IMG/VR virus record: IMGVR_UViG_3300021087_000049
Coordinates: 1-31,245 of that record
DNA: 31,245 nt
Strand: one strand, 5' to 3'
Origin: a virus
Part shown: one piece after another, positions 8,579 to 17,382 of the stretch
Position numbering within the stretch: the first letter of the stretch is position 1
Layout: each line of letters begins with the position of its first letter
Notes under the pieces: model-generated
The model's database searches: none
Told to the model about the DNA's origin: nothing
Seen by the model: the letters and a program-made list of their open reading frames with translations, nothing else
Made by a program: the position numbers and the translations under genes

Positions 8579-11500
8579 ATGGCTCTCAATCTAAATACAA
8601 GCCCATATTTTGACAATTTTGATAAGGCGAAGAAATTTTCCCGAATCTTGTTCAAACCAGGAGTCGCTGTTCAGGCTCGTGAACTTACACAGATGCAAAC
8701 TATTCTGCAAGATACAATCGGTAATTTTGCTGGGTATATGTTTAATGATGGGGCAAGAGTCAAGGGTTGTAGTGGAGAACCTCTGATCAGAGACTTCATC
8801 AAGATCAATGATTTGGATGGGTCTTCCGCTAGTGTATCCAACGATACATTGATCAACTATGTCGGTGATATTGTAACTGGCAGCACCAGTGGATTGAAGG
8901 GTAAGATTTCTAAAACTGCAACTGGTCTCGACACTGATGCCGTAGACAAGAAAACATTATATATCGAGTACACTGAAGGAAGCAGCACTGGTGCTTACTT
9001 ACACTTTGAAGCTGGTGAAACCCTCACTATATCATCGACTGATGGTGGACGAAATGGTGACACATTTGTTGTTGATAACGGAACAGATGCAAATGATGCA
9101 ACTAAAAACTATTTCGGTAAGGGTCTTGACTTTGTAATCGAAGAAGGTATCCTGTTTATTGATGGATACTTTGTATATCACGATAAGCAAGATATTAGTC
9201 TTGAAAAATATAAAACGAACGCTGACTCGTTTGTTGGTATTAAGTTTACCGATTCAAAGGTAACATCAGACGATGATACAACACTTAATGACCCAGCAAC
9301 AGGCACGTTTAACTTTAATGCTCCTGGAGCCGACCGCTACAAAACATCTACGACTATCGCTAAACTTGGTCTGACTGAAGCAAATGATGTTGATTTCATC
9401 TCTATGTATACAGTTGAAGATGGACTACTGGCTAGAGGTGGCGATGTACAAAGACTGGAAGAAAACAACGAGCTGGGTCGAAAACTTGCTGACAGAACAA
9501 AAGAAGAGAGTGGCAACTATGTAATCACAAACTTTGAACTTTCTGTGAGAGAGCATTTAGACACGGGGTCTAATAGAGGTTTAAAAAGTTCCTCGGACGG
9601 TGGTTCAGCTGATCACATTGCTGTTGGTGTCGGCAGAGGTGTTGCATACGTCAATGGATATCGTCGGGAGTTTAAGTCTCCTACATACAGCAAGGTTGAA
9701 AAGGCAACTGAGACTGTTGTTGAAGAAGGATTCACAGTCTCTACAACATATGGTAATTACATTATTGTTGATGAGGTTGCTGGTAACTGGAATATCAAAG
9801 AAGGCGATCTGGTAAAATTTAGCGAAACAGCCTCCAATGCTGCGTCTGATAACACTTACTCTGTTCACGCTGCACCTTCTACTATCACTGGTCAGGCACG
9901 TGTTCGCCAAGTCCGTTATGACAGCGGAACAGTGAATGCTGCTGCTTGTAAATATCGTTTATATCTCTATGATATTCGTATGACTGGTGGTGCATTTGCT
10001 GACATCAGAACGATTTTCTACGATGACGATGCAGTCAATGGATTTGCTGACCCAGTATTAGAAAGTTCTAAGGCAGTACTTAAAGAAACAAGTTCTAATC
10101 AACTCATATTCCCTGCTCCATTTTCTGCAGCCAAGACTCTTGCAACGGATACTGGTAATACCTTTGATAACAACTACACATACCAGAAAGATTTCTCCAC
10201 AGAATTTACGACTTCTGGCACGACAACACTTACTGTTACAGGAACTGAGACGTTTCCTTATTCAACAACGCCAACACAAACTCAACTTGATACTGAGTTC
10301 TATATGGTGTTCCAAGCTGACTGCACATTAGATAGTGTAACTTATAAAGCGGGTGAGCCATTCCGCTTGACGTCAGCTATGATCACCTCTATAAGCAATA
10401 CAGCGATCAATATCGATATCGGTACTTCTTTGAGTTCTGCCACAGACGCCATAATTAAACTCAAAGTAAAACAAACTGATGTGACGCCAACACCGATTAA
10501 TGCTCTGACCTCTCGTTATGTTAAGATTAACACCGCAACAAATGAAGAAACAAGTGTTGGACCATGGAACCTTGGTATTCCCAACGGTTTTAAAGTCGAA
10601 GCTGTTTATGTTGACGGTTCTGCATATTCTGAGACTGGTACTGACTATAAAGATCAGTTTGTTTTGGAAAACGGTCAAACAGATAACTTCTACGGTCACT
10701 CAAAACTGATTAAAAAGCCATCAGCTACAGTAAGCACTGTATCAAAGTTTATTGTTGTTAAGTTCTCACACCTAGAGCCAAACTATGGTGGTTCTGTTGG
10801 TACATATTTTGCGATTGACTCATACCCAGTTGACGATACTGGCGGTTCTGGTATCTTCACATATGAGATTCCTCTGTACCGATCCAAGAAGCTGGGTCTC
10901 TTCAATCTAAGAGACTGTATTGATTTCCGTCCATACGTCAACAATACAGCAACCAGCTCAACAAGCATGGCTGGTGCTACTGAAAATCCACTGCCAACAT
11001 TTGATTTGAAATCAATTGCTGGTGGGTATGAGATGCCGATCCCAACAGAATCATTTACAACAGATGCTGAATACTATCTCGCACGAATTGACAAAATCGC
11101 CATTTCTGAAAAAGGTAATATCGATATTGTCAAGGGTGCTTCCAGAACCGATCCAAGACCACCAGTAGCACCTGTGACTGTGATGGAAATCGGAACAGTT
11201 AGAATTCCTCCATATCCTTCTGTGTCCCCATTCATCGGTAAGGTGCAAGGTCGCAAGGATATAGCATGTAGTGTCACTACTAGACAAAACAGAGTTTACA
11301 CTATGGCAGATATTGGTGCGATTGAAAAGCGCATCAACCGCCTTGAATATTTCACATCTCTGAATCTACTTGAGAAAGATACTGCGAGTCTAAAAATCAC
11401 AGATGCAGCAGGCAACGATAGATTTAAGAATGGTATCTTCATCGATAGCTTCGGAGATCACTCTCTTGGTAATTTGAGAGACCCAGATTATAATGTTGCT

Positions 11501-14500
11501 ATGGATACCAGACGTAAATTTATGACATCCAATTTCTTAGAAGAAAATGTTGATGTTGTTTTTGATAGCACAAACTCTACTGGAATCACAAAAACTGGTA
11601 ATATCCTATCTCTTCCATATACACTGGTAGACAATCAAAGAAACCTCAATGCTTCTAAATTCCGTAATTGTATCGGTTCTCTTTTGTTTAACTACAAAGG
11701 TGACATCGAACTCTATCCTGCTTCTGATAACTTTGTCAATATGGCAGATGGTGGTGACTTAGTTGTTGAAAATAATGCTCTTGCAGATGCTTTGGAGAAC
11801 GTAACAGGTGCGTTGAATAATGCTGGTATCGTGAATGGAGTTGAGACCACGATGACAGGAATGGAGCCAACGGTAACTCCAATTTCATTTAGTGGGTCTG
11901 ATTCAGACAGCGACCGTGGCGGGCAGGGGAACAGGTCAATCGCCAGCGCAAGTGCTTCTTTTGAAGTATCTATGAACGAAGTGGTTGAATCTTCGCAGAT
12001 TAGTCAATCTGTCAATACCATGACAATTGCTTCTACTGGATCCACAACAGTAACTCAAAATCATGGAGATCGAATTATCGACATCGGGTTCTCTCCATTC
12101 ATGAGATCTCAGAACGTGACATTCCACGCCACACGATTAAAACCAAATACAAGGTTTTATATTTACTTTGATGGCGATGCTGTTTCTGATCATTGTCGTC
12201 CTCTAACCTATTCGACATTTACTACTCAACTTGCTGCTGGCGCGACCAACTTCTGGTCAGATTTTAACAACACCGCGAATGCATATGGTGCTTCGATTGT
12301 ATCTGACTCTGAGGGTCGGATTGCTGGTCAGTTTAGAATTCCTGCGTCAAGATTCCGTATCGGAGAGAAAGTTCTTCGTATGGTAGATGATGTTCTGAAC
12401 CGAGACGGATTTGTAACCAGCTCTGCTGAAGCAACATATTCTTCGTTTGGTCTGGACGCTGTTAAACAAGGCACGATTGTTTCTACGCAGGTTCCGACAT
12501 TTAATACTGGATCAAACCTTGGAGACCCACAGACGCTCGGTAGTATTGTCACTGATGTTCGTACTGAAGATGTTACCGCCAGCCTTGCTGTAGATGTCAA
12601 CTTGACTGCATTCGATCCAACTGCACAAACATTCACGATTGCTGAAGAAGAAGGTATATTCTGTCCAAAAATTGATTTGTTCTTTAGAAAAAAATCTGAT
12701 ACTGACGGGGTCACAATCCAGATAAGGGAAGTGGTCAATGGGTATCCTGGAATCAGAGTTGTTCCTTATGGTTCAAAGTATCTTTCTCCTTCTGATGTAA
12801 GTGTCTCTACTGAATTTGCAGATGGAACAGTAAGTTATGCAACTACTGGCGTCACATTTGACTCCCCAATATACCTCGAGGGCGGTCGAGAGTATTGTGT
12901 CGTTATTCTACCACAAGGTAATAGCCCTGATTATGAGGTCTATGTATCTGAGCTGGGTCAGAATAAAATTGGAACCACGCAAAGAATTGTAGCCGAAGAT
13001 GTTTCGGGCGGTGTTCTGTTCGTGTCGTCAAACAATAGAACTTGGAATGCTATCCAAGCTGAAGATTTGATGCACAGAATCTATCGTTGTAACTTTACTA
13101 CTGATACTGATGGAGTCGCTAAGTTTACTAACAGCACCATCGACTATCTGCAACTAACGGACTTCACTGCTGGTCAATTCCAAGCAGGTGATAACCTCCA
13201 CGCATTCGACATAACTCTTGATAATGGTGGTTCTGGTCACGCAGTCGGTAATGTCATAACCTTCGCTGGATTTGGCAACGGAACGGGTCTCAAACTTAAA
13301 GTAACAACGGTGAGTACTGGTGCTGTTACTGGATTTACAATTGACTCCATGGGTTCTGGGTTTACTGCTGATGGAGTAGATGTCGCCCAATCTGCAACAA
13401 CTGGTTCTGGTACTGGCTGTATAATTGATGTCACGACTAAAACAGGTGTTGTTGAAAACTATTCTACACTAAGAGATGTCGCGAGAGTTCTACTCACAAA
13501 ATCTGACTTTGATGTTGCAGATATCGTTTCTAATGGAACTTCTCAGGGAACACTTTCCTCTATAGAAAACAAGATCTTTAACAAACTTCAGTTAAACTTT
13601 GGTGAGTTGATACTTCCGAAGACAAACTTGACACACAAATATGCAGGAACTCGATCTACTGGTGTCTCGACCAAGGGAACTGTAGAAAGAATCATCACTA
13701 AAATGGAGCAGCAAAAGACTACGAGAGAGTTTTCAGTATACTCTAAGTCCAATGAAGATGCTAACCTGAGTGGAGCTAAATCTTTCAACAGTAACTCTAC
13801 ATTCACGACTGAGAGTAAGTTCGTAAGTCCAGTCATTGATTTATCCAGATGTAGTTTCATCACTACACAGAACAAGATCAATAATTCTGATACAAATGAA
13901 ACTAATCCTAATAATGGTTCTGCGCTTGCGAAATATATCTCTAAGACAGTCAGACTATCTGAAGGGCAAGATGCTGAAGATTTAAAAATCTTCTTAGACC
14001 AACTGACTCCATTCGGATCTTCTGTTAAGGTTTATGGTAAGTTCTTGGCTGCTGAAGACGATGCCAACTTGAGAGAAGAGCTAAATTGGTTTGAGATGAC
14101 TGACGATGGTGTTCCTGATTCAGCAGGTTTAGCTCAAACTCAATTCATTGAAACCAAATATACCATTGATAATGCAAACCTCAACAGCAGTGATGCTTTA
14201 GAGTATTCCGTTAAGAGAGTTGATGCAACTGCGATTACTGCTGGCGGTTCATCTTATACCACTCCTCCGACTGTAACTTTTTCTGGTGGCACAGCAACTC
14301 GCCAAGCCAAGGGTATTGCAGTTCTAAGTAGTGGCGCGGTTGCCTCGATTATTATCACGGATCCAGGAAGGTACTCAACTTCTTCTGCTGCACCGACAAT
14401 CACTATAACTGGTGGCGGTGGTTCTAGCGCGACTGCAACAGCAACTCTTGGAACTACAACGTATACAAACTTCAAAGAGTTCGCTGTAAAGATTGTTCTG

Positions 14501-14566
14501 ATGACTGACAATACGTCAAATGTTCCGCAGCTGAGAAATCTGAGGGCGATTGCTCTCCAAGTATAA
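8579..14566 (+). CDS. Giant virion structural protein (DUF4815-like, gp10 position), 1995 aa
   Basis: This is the largest gene in the window. The N-terminus (NTSPYFDNFDKAKKFSRILF, then GVAVQARELTQMQTILQD) matches the DUF4815-type virion proteins of marine T4-like phages. These sit after gp8 and are often annotated as gp10-like baseplate or short-fibre attachment proteins; T4 gp10 is only 602 aa. Residues 94-152 contain a small GETLT/VTGSTSG module also seen in gp13. The body is beta-rich with many Thr, Ser, Asp and Gly residues. Gly-rich GGSGY-type repeats occur at about 1544-1620 and 1883-1960, the second almost at the C-terminus. A late promoter octamer lies 128 bases upstream, and AAGGT precedes the ATG. 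Role: baseplate periphery and probable host-contact adhesin, by inference. Confidence 0.85.
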   Translation: MALNLNTSPYFDNFDKAKKFSRILFKPGVAVQARELTQMQTILQDTIGNFAGYMFNDGARVKGCSGEPLIRDFIKINDLDGSSASVSNDTLINYVGDIVTGSTSGLKGKISKTATGLDTDAVDKKTLYIEYTEGSSTGAYLHFEAGETLTISSTDGGRNGDTFVVDNGTDANDATKNYFGKGLDFVIEEGILFIDGYFVYHDKQDISLEKYKTNADSFVGIKFTDSKVTSDDDTTLNDPATGTFNFNAPGADRYKTSTTIAKLGLTEANDVDFISMYTVEDGLLARGGDVQRLEENNELGRKLADRTKEESGNYVITNFELSVREHLDTGSNRGLKSSSDGGSADHIAVGVGRGVAYVNGYRREFKSPTYSKVEKATETVVEEGFTVSTTYGNYIIVDEVAGNWNIKEGDLVKFSETASNAASDNTYSVHAAPSTITGQARVRQVRYDSGTVNAAACKYRLYLYDIRMTGGAFADIRTIFYDDDAVNGFADPVLESSKAVLKETSSNQLIFPAPFSAAKTLATDTGNTFDNNYTYQKDFSTEFTTSGTTTLTVTGTETFPYSTTPTQTQLDTEFYMVFQADCTLDSVTYKAGEPFRLTSAMITSISNTAINIDIGTSLSSATDAIIKLKVKQTDVTPTPINALTSRYVKINTATNEETSVGPWNLGIPNGFKVEAVYVDGSAYSETGTDYKDQFVLENGQTDNFYGHSKLIKKPSATVSTVSKFIVVKFSHLEPNYGGSVGTYFAIDSYPVDDTGGSGIFTYEIPLYRSKKLGLFNLRDCIDFRPYVNNTATSSTSMAGATENPLPTFDLKSIAGGYEMPIPTESFTTDAEYYLARIDKIAISEKGNIDIVKGASRTDPRPPVAPVTVMEIGTVRIPPYPSVSPFIGKVQGRKDIACSVTTRQNRVYTMADIGAIEKRINRLEYFTSLNLLEKDTASLKITDAAGNDRFKNGIFIDSFGDHSLGNLRDPDYNVAMDTRRKFMTSNFLEENVDVVFDSTNSTGITKTGNILSLPYTLVDNQRNLNASKFRNCIGSLLFNYKGDIELYPASDNFVNMADGGDLVVENNALADALENVTGALNNAGIVNGVETTMTGMEPTVTPISFSGSDSDSDRGGQGNRSIASASASFEVSMNEVVESSQISQSVNTMTIASTGSTTVTQNHGDRIIDIGFSPFMRSQNVTFHATRLKPNTRFYIYFDGDAVSDHCRPLTYSTFTTQLAAGATNFWSDFNNTANAYGASIVSDSEGRIAGQFRIPASRFRIGEKVLRMVDDVLNRDGFVTSSAEATYSSFGLDAVKQGTIVSTQVPTFNTGSNLGDPQTLGSIVTDVRTEDVTASLAVDVNLTAFDPTAQTFTIAEEEGIFCPKIDLFFRKKSDTDGVTIQIREVVNGYPGIRVVPYGSKYLSPSDVSVSTEFADGTVSYATTGVTFDSPIYLEGGREYCVVILPQGNSPDYEVYVSELGQNKIGTTQRIVAEDVSGGVLFVSSNNRTWNAIQAEDLMHRIYRCNFTTDTDGVAKFTNSTIDYLQLTDFTAGQFQAGDNLHAFDITLDNGGSGHAVGNVITFAGFGNGTGLKLKVTTVSTGAVTGFTIDSMGSGFTADGVDVAQSATTGSGTGCIIDVTTKTGVVENYSTLRDVARVLLTKSDFDVADIVSNGTSQGTLSSIENKIFNKLQLNFGELILPKTNLTHKYAGTRSTGVSTKGTVERIITKMEQQKTTREFSVYSKSNEDANLSGAKSFNSNSTFTTESKFVSPVIDLSRCSFITTQNKINNSDTNETNPNNGSALAKYISKTVRLSEGQDAEDLKIFLDQLTPFGSSVKVYGKFLAAEDDANLREELNWFEMTDDGVPDSAGLAQTQFIETKYTIDNANLNSSDALEYSVKRVDATAITAGGSSYTTPPTVTFSGGTATRQAKGIAVLSSGAVASIIITDPGRYSTSSAAPTITITGGGGSSATATATLGTTTYTNFKEFAVKIVLMTDNTSNVPQLRNLRAIALQV
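8858..9034 (+). repeat. GETVTG-type small module in the 1995-aa protein
   Basis: This encodes residues 94-152: YVGDIVTGSTSGLKGKISKT followed by YLHFEAGETLTISSTDGG. Order and spacing are the same as in gp13 residues 72-126. Confidence 0.6.
13211..13440 (+). repeat. GGSGY-type beta module in the 1995-aa protein, copy 1
   Basis: This encodes about residues 1544-1620 (DNGGSGHAVGNVITFAGFG, TGAVTGFTIDSMGSGF, TGSGTGCIIDVTT). It has the same alternating Gly-turn and beta pattern as the array inserted in gp8. Confidence 0.7.
14230..14460 (+). repeat. GGSGY-type beta module in the 1995-aa protein, copy 2
   Basis: This encodes about residues 1883-1960 (ITAGGSSYTTPPTVTFSGG, SGAVASIIITDPGRY, ITGGGGSSATATATLG), very close to the gp8 repeats in sequence. 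It sits just before the short C-terminal segment of the protein. Confidence 0.75.
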
Positions 14567-14577
14567 GGTAAAATGCA

Positions 14578-14778
14578 ATGGATTTTAATACGGATAAATA
14601 TACTAGAGACAAAGCCACGAACTCGCTATTGAGTAATGATGCCGAGGGCTTGGCTGCATATAAAGCAAGAAAAAATCAGTCTAGGAAGCTAGACGAAGTT
14701 TGCGACGATATAAATAGTCTGAAAGAAGACTTGGCATTAATTAAAGATGCCATTCAGGTAATTCTAAAAAATAGGTAA
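14578..14778 (+). CDS. Small helical protein, 66 aa
   Basis: A short charged protein with no family that I can name. Residues 35-66 (RKLDEVCDDINSLKEDLALI followed by KDAIQVILKNR) have a heptad-like pattern of Leu, Ile and Val, suggesting a coiled coil. It lies between the 1995-aa structural gene and the fibre genes, with AAGGT upstream and six bases before the next gene. It may be a small oligomerising virion part or a fibre assembly helper, but this is only inferred from position. An ATG in another frame at 14573 is not used by this reading frame. Confidence 0.75.
   Translation: MDFNTDKYTRDKATNSLLSNDAEGLAAYKARKNQSRKLDEVCDDINSLKEDLALIKDAIQVILKNR
14709..14716 (+). promoter_or_regulatory. T4-type late promoter octamer TATAAATA before fibre genes
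   Basis: This exact octamer lies inside the 66-aa gene, 68 bases before the start of the first fibre-like gene at 14785. It is a plausible late promoter for the fibre pair. Confidence 0.55.
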
Positions 14779-14784
14779 GAAAAA

Positions 14785-15825
14785 ATGTCAACACTTACAA
14801 CTCGTTCAGGTAAAGGCTCACCCCTCACTAACACAGAGGTGGATTCAAACTTTACAAATTTAAACACCGACAAATACCAAAGCGGTGATGACGTTGTTGT
14901 TGATGATATCACAGTATCTGGTCGATTCATTGTTGGTGTTGATGCTTCGGTTACTGCCGCTGGCACAGTACAGGGCGATGCAACAGCGTTGACCAAAACG
15001 TATAATATCATTAACACAGCAAGTGCCAACCAAGGGGTAAAACTTCTTGATGCTTCTGCAGGTACACGTGTAACAATCTTTAATTCTACCACAGTAACTG
15101 TCAAGATTTACCCATATTCTGGTGAGTCTATCAACGACCTTTCTGCCAATGCTGCACTATCGCTTGGTCCAGAAAAGGGTCGTGACTTTGTTGCTGTATC
15201 CGCGACTCAATGGCAGTCTACGGATGAAGGTGACGCAACTGTTGCTACAACCATTGATGCTTCTGGTCTTGCCTCTCTAGACGGTGGTATTGATGTTGAT
15301 GGTGCATTTACTGTTGCTGACGGAACAGGTAACATTGACACCTCGGGAACATTGACTGTTGATGGTCTTTCTTCCCTTGATGGTGGTATTGATGTAAATG
15401 GTTCAACCTTCACTGTGAGTGCTGCAGGTGCTATTGGTGGCACTTCACTGAGTATTTCAGGAACTACAACTCTCTCAGGAGATCTGAAATATGGTATCAC
15501 TGCTTCAATCACTGCAGCTGGTTCTGCTCAGGGTGATGCTACTGCGCTGACAGAAACAATCAATATCGTGACTACTGCTTCTGCAGCGCAGGGTGTTAAG
15601 TTAAAATCTGCTGCGACTGGTCTTAGATGTGAAATCTACAACGCCACAACCAACGATATCAAGGTTTATCCAAATACTTCGGATAAGGTTGACTCTGGTT
15701 CTTCTAATGCTGCAAAAGATCTCCCAGCAAAAACCTCGATGGTTCTGGTGTGTAAGGATGCAGAAAACTGGGAAGTGCTAAGACCAATTGCTCTTTATGA
15801 TTCTTCTGGCAACCTATTAAATTAA
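14785..15825 (+). CDS. Fibre-like virion protein with duplicated domain, 346 aa
   Basis: The start (MSTLTTRSGKGSPLTNTEVD, then FTNLNTDKY) is the leader seen in many marine phage fibre proteins, probably the virion attachment segment. Two homologous domains of about 93 residues follow at 51-143 and 238-330, each beginning SxTAAGxxQGDATALT and containing AxQGVKL and a KxYP segment. They are separated by a repetitive linker with two SLDGGIDV motifs and Gly/Thr-rich strands. This repeat architecture is typical of trimeric beta-helical fibres. No enzymatic motif is visible. It has a TAGGTAAG ribosome site and a candidate late promoter within the preceding small gene. I infer a tail-fibre or fibre-adaptor role. 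Confidence 0.85.
   Translation: MSTLTTRSGKGSPLTNTEVDSNFTNLNTDKYQSGDDVVVDDITVSGRFIVGVDASVTAAGTVQGDATALTKTYNIINTASANQGVKLLDASAGTRVTIFNSTTVTVKIYPYSGESINDLSANAALSLGPEKGRDFVAVSATQWQSTDEGDATVATTIDASGLASLDGGIDVDGAFTVADGTGNIDTSGTLTVDGLSSLDGGIDVNGSTFTVSAAGAIGGTSLSISGTTTLSGDLKYGITASITAAGSAQGDATALTETINIVTTASAAQGVKLKSAATGLRCEIYNATTNDIKVYPNTSDKVDSGSSNAAKDLPAKTSMVLVCKDAENWEVLRPIALYDSSGNLLN
14935..15213 (+). repeat. Duplicated fibre domain, copy 1
   Basis: This encodes residues 51-143 of the 346-aa fibre protein. It shares with copy 2 the motifs TAAGxxQGDATALTxTxNI, TASAxQGVKL and KxYP, in the same order and at the same spacing. Confidence 0.8.
15496..15774 (+). repeat. Duplicated fibre domain, copy 2
   Basis: This encodes residues 238-330, homologous to copy 1 in the same protein. 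The DNA of the two copies is clearly diverged, so the duplication is not recent. Confidence 0.8.
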
Positions 15826-15837
15826 GGATAATATAAA

Positions 15838-16893
15838 ATGGCTGGTCCAGTAAAAGTAAAAGTTTCGGGAAGCGTAGAACAGGGTCTGCAGGTATTGACT
15901 GCAGCAGAGTTGTATCAGTACGCAGGTCAATTAATACTCGAGAAGTTTGCATCTGTTAATACTGGAACATCTTCTGTGAATGTCACAACAGGAAGTGTTC
16001 CCGCAAACCATGCATCGATTGGAACATTCACAGACAGAAAGCGTAATGATGCGGTTGGTACACACCCTACATCTGCTGGATCTACGACTGTAAATACATA
16101 TACCATGTATCAAAACGAAACTACAAACTCTTCAGCAATCACAACGCCAGTAAGGGTAAATGCTGACGGTGATGTTTTAGAAATGACAGCCGCTGAAATA
16201 AACACAGAAATTTGTGATGAAGTGATCACTTCATATGTTGAACAGCAAGCCACTTCTGCTGGTCAGTATTACCTTTCTGCTTCTGCTCCTTCAGGTGGAA
16301 CTTGGACAAACAGAGGAACAATCTCTGACACCCAAGTAGATGGAACAACCGTCACCAAAACACTCTGGCAAAAAACTGCTGCAACAACCGATACAACTAG
16401 AGTTTCAGGGACTGGGCTCGTCAAGAAACTTGATGATAATTCTTTACAAGAGATGACAGATGTTGAGATTGAAAGTCTGTTCGCTCGCGTTGCAAACAGA
16501 ATTAAAGACAATGATATTGGGAAATTTGTTCTTGCTGAATCGGCTCCAGGAACTGGGACATGGCAGCAAATGGGCGAGATCATGACTGACCAGATGAAAG
16601 ACACAGCATCCTATGCTTATGCGGGGTCTTACACAGGGACTTATACGGGATCTTATGTAGGCGCGTATGCAGGGGCTTATGCAGGGGCTTATGCAGGTTC
16701 GTATGCTCTATTTTTCAGTGGATATATAGGGACAGTATATACAGGTTACTATACTGGATATTACGTTGGTTATTATGCAGGTTCATACACTGGTTCATAC
16801 AGCGGTACTTATGCTGGAACATATAACGGTCTTACCATCATAAGTTCTTCAAGCACTCAAGAGTCTAAACGGCTGTGGATGAGAACTGCCTAA
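15838..16893 (+). CDS. Fibre-like protein with Tyr-x-Gly-x repeat tract, 351 aa
   Basis: Residues 1-255 form a non-repetitive part with two similar segments: YYLSASAPSGGTWTNRGTIS near 144-163 and FVLAESAPGTGTWQQMGEIM near 230-249. Helical MTAAEINTEI and MTDVEIESLF segments precede them, so this part looks internally duplicated. Residues 259-331 are a run of about 18 short units built on Tyr-x-Gly-x, such as YAGSYTGTYTGSYVGAYAGA. A short tail (GLTIISSSSTQESKRLWMRT) follows. No signal peptide or membrane segment is visible. It sits directly after another fibre gene, with AAGGAT upstream. A role as an elongated virion appendage is inferred; the Tyr/Gly tract may be a flexible or amyloid-like stalk. 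Confidence 0.8.
   Translation: MAGPVKVKVSGSVEQGLQVLTAAELYQYAGQLILEKFASVNTGTSSVNVTTGSVPANHASIGTFTDRKRNDAVGTHPTSAGSTTVNTYTMYQNETTNSSAITTPVRVNADGDVLEMTAAEINTEICDEVITSYVEQQATSAGQYYLSASAPSGGTWTNRGTISDTQVDGTTVTKTLWQKTAATTDTTRVSGTGLVKKLDDNSLQEMTDVEIESLFARVANRIKDNDIGKFVLAESAPGTGTWQQMGEIMTDQMKDTASYAYAGSYTGTYTGSYVGAYAGAYAGAYAGSYALFFSGYIGTVYTGYYTGYYVGYYAGSYTGSYSGTYAGTYNGLTIISSSSTQESKRLWMRTA
16612..16830 (+). repeat. Tandem 12-base units encoding Tyr-x-Gly-x
   Basis: About 18 units of roughly 12 bases run through this stretch. Some adjacent units are identical, for example tatgcaggggct twice in a row, while others differ at third positions. The protein reads YAGS, YTGT, YTGS, YVGA, YAGA and so on, interrupted once by ALFFSG. 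Identical neighbours suggest recent slippage or unequal recombination. Confidence 0.85.
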
Positions 16894-16926
16894 ATAGAAT
16901 ACAATTTTACATCATGGAGTAAATTA

Positions 16927-17382
16927 ATGGAAGTTATCGCATCATCATCAGACAAAGAACGCCCACCACTTTGGAAAGATCCTATCTGGAAAGATAAGAA
17001 CAATCGCCAAGTTGTTGCAAGGCGTTTGACTTTATCAGGCGAATATGCAGTTGTTCATATTGATGCATCTGGAGGTGTCAATAAAGACTTCGATGAAATC
17101 TTAGAAATCTTTGGTGAAGAGGCATTAGACGAATCTACTGCCAAACACAAAGAAGAAGCACGAAGACAAGAGCAGATTCATCGTGAACGCCACGAAGCTG
17201 ATAAGGTTCGTCAAAAACAAGAAGTCTTATTCAATATGAAGCTGGAAGCATTTGAGATCGAAGAAATCAAAAACTCGTCAAACAGAGATCTGAAGAAGCG
17301 TCTTAGAAAAGCAAAGACGCCAATCGAGGTCCAATCCTATGCTACCCTGTTGATACAGGAAGCATTGGCAAATGAAGAGTAA
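16927..17382 (+). CDS. Hypothetical charged helical protein, 151 aa
   Basis: I do not recognise the family. The N-terminal 60 residues include a Pro/Trp-rich start (PPLWKDPIWKDKNNRQ) and a possible small beta segment (GEYAVVHIDASGGVN). Residues 75-130 are extremely charged (HKEEARRQEQIHRERHEADK) and probably form a long helix or coiled coil. It lies directly after the fibre genes, with TGGAG eight bases upstream of the ATG, and overlaps the following glycosyltransferase gene by 11 bases. A fibre assembly helper is possible from position, but nothing in the sequence proves it. Confidence 0.75.
   Translation: MEVIASSSDKERPPLWKDPIWKDKNNRQVVARRLTLSGEYAVVHIDASGGVNKDFDEILEIFGEEALDESTAKHKEEARRQEQIHRERHEADKVRQKQEVLFNMKLEAFEIEEIKNSSNRDLKKRLRKAKTPIEVQSYATLLIQEALANEE

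Noticed and set aside
16612-16830. Tandem repeat as a CRISPR array
   Set aside because: The units are contiguous 12-base coding repeats without spacers and keep the reading frame of a fibre gene.
16891-16926. Possible sigma70 or late promoter (CTAAATAG, TAGAATACAAT) before the 151-aa gene
   Set aside because: It is only a partial match, with no convincing -35 box and no exact late octamer.
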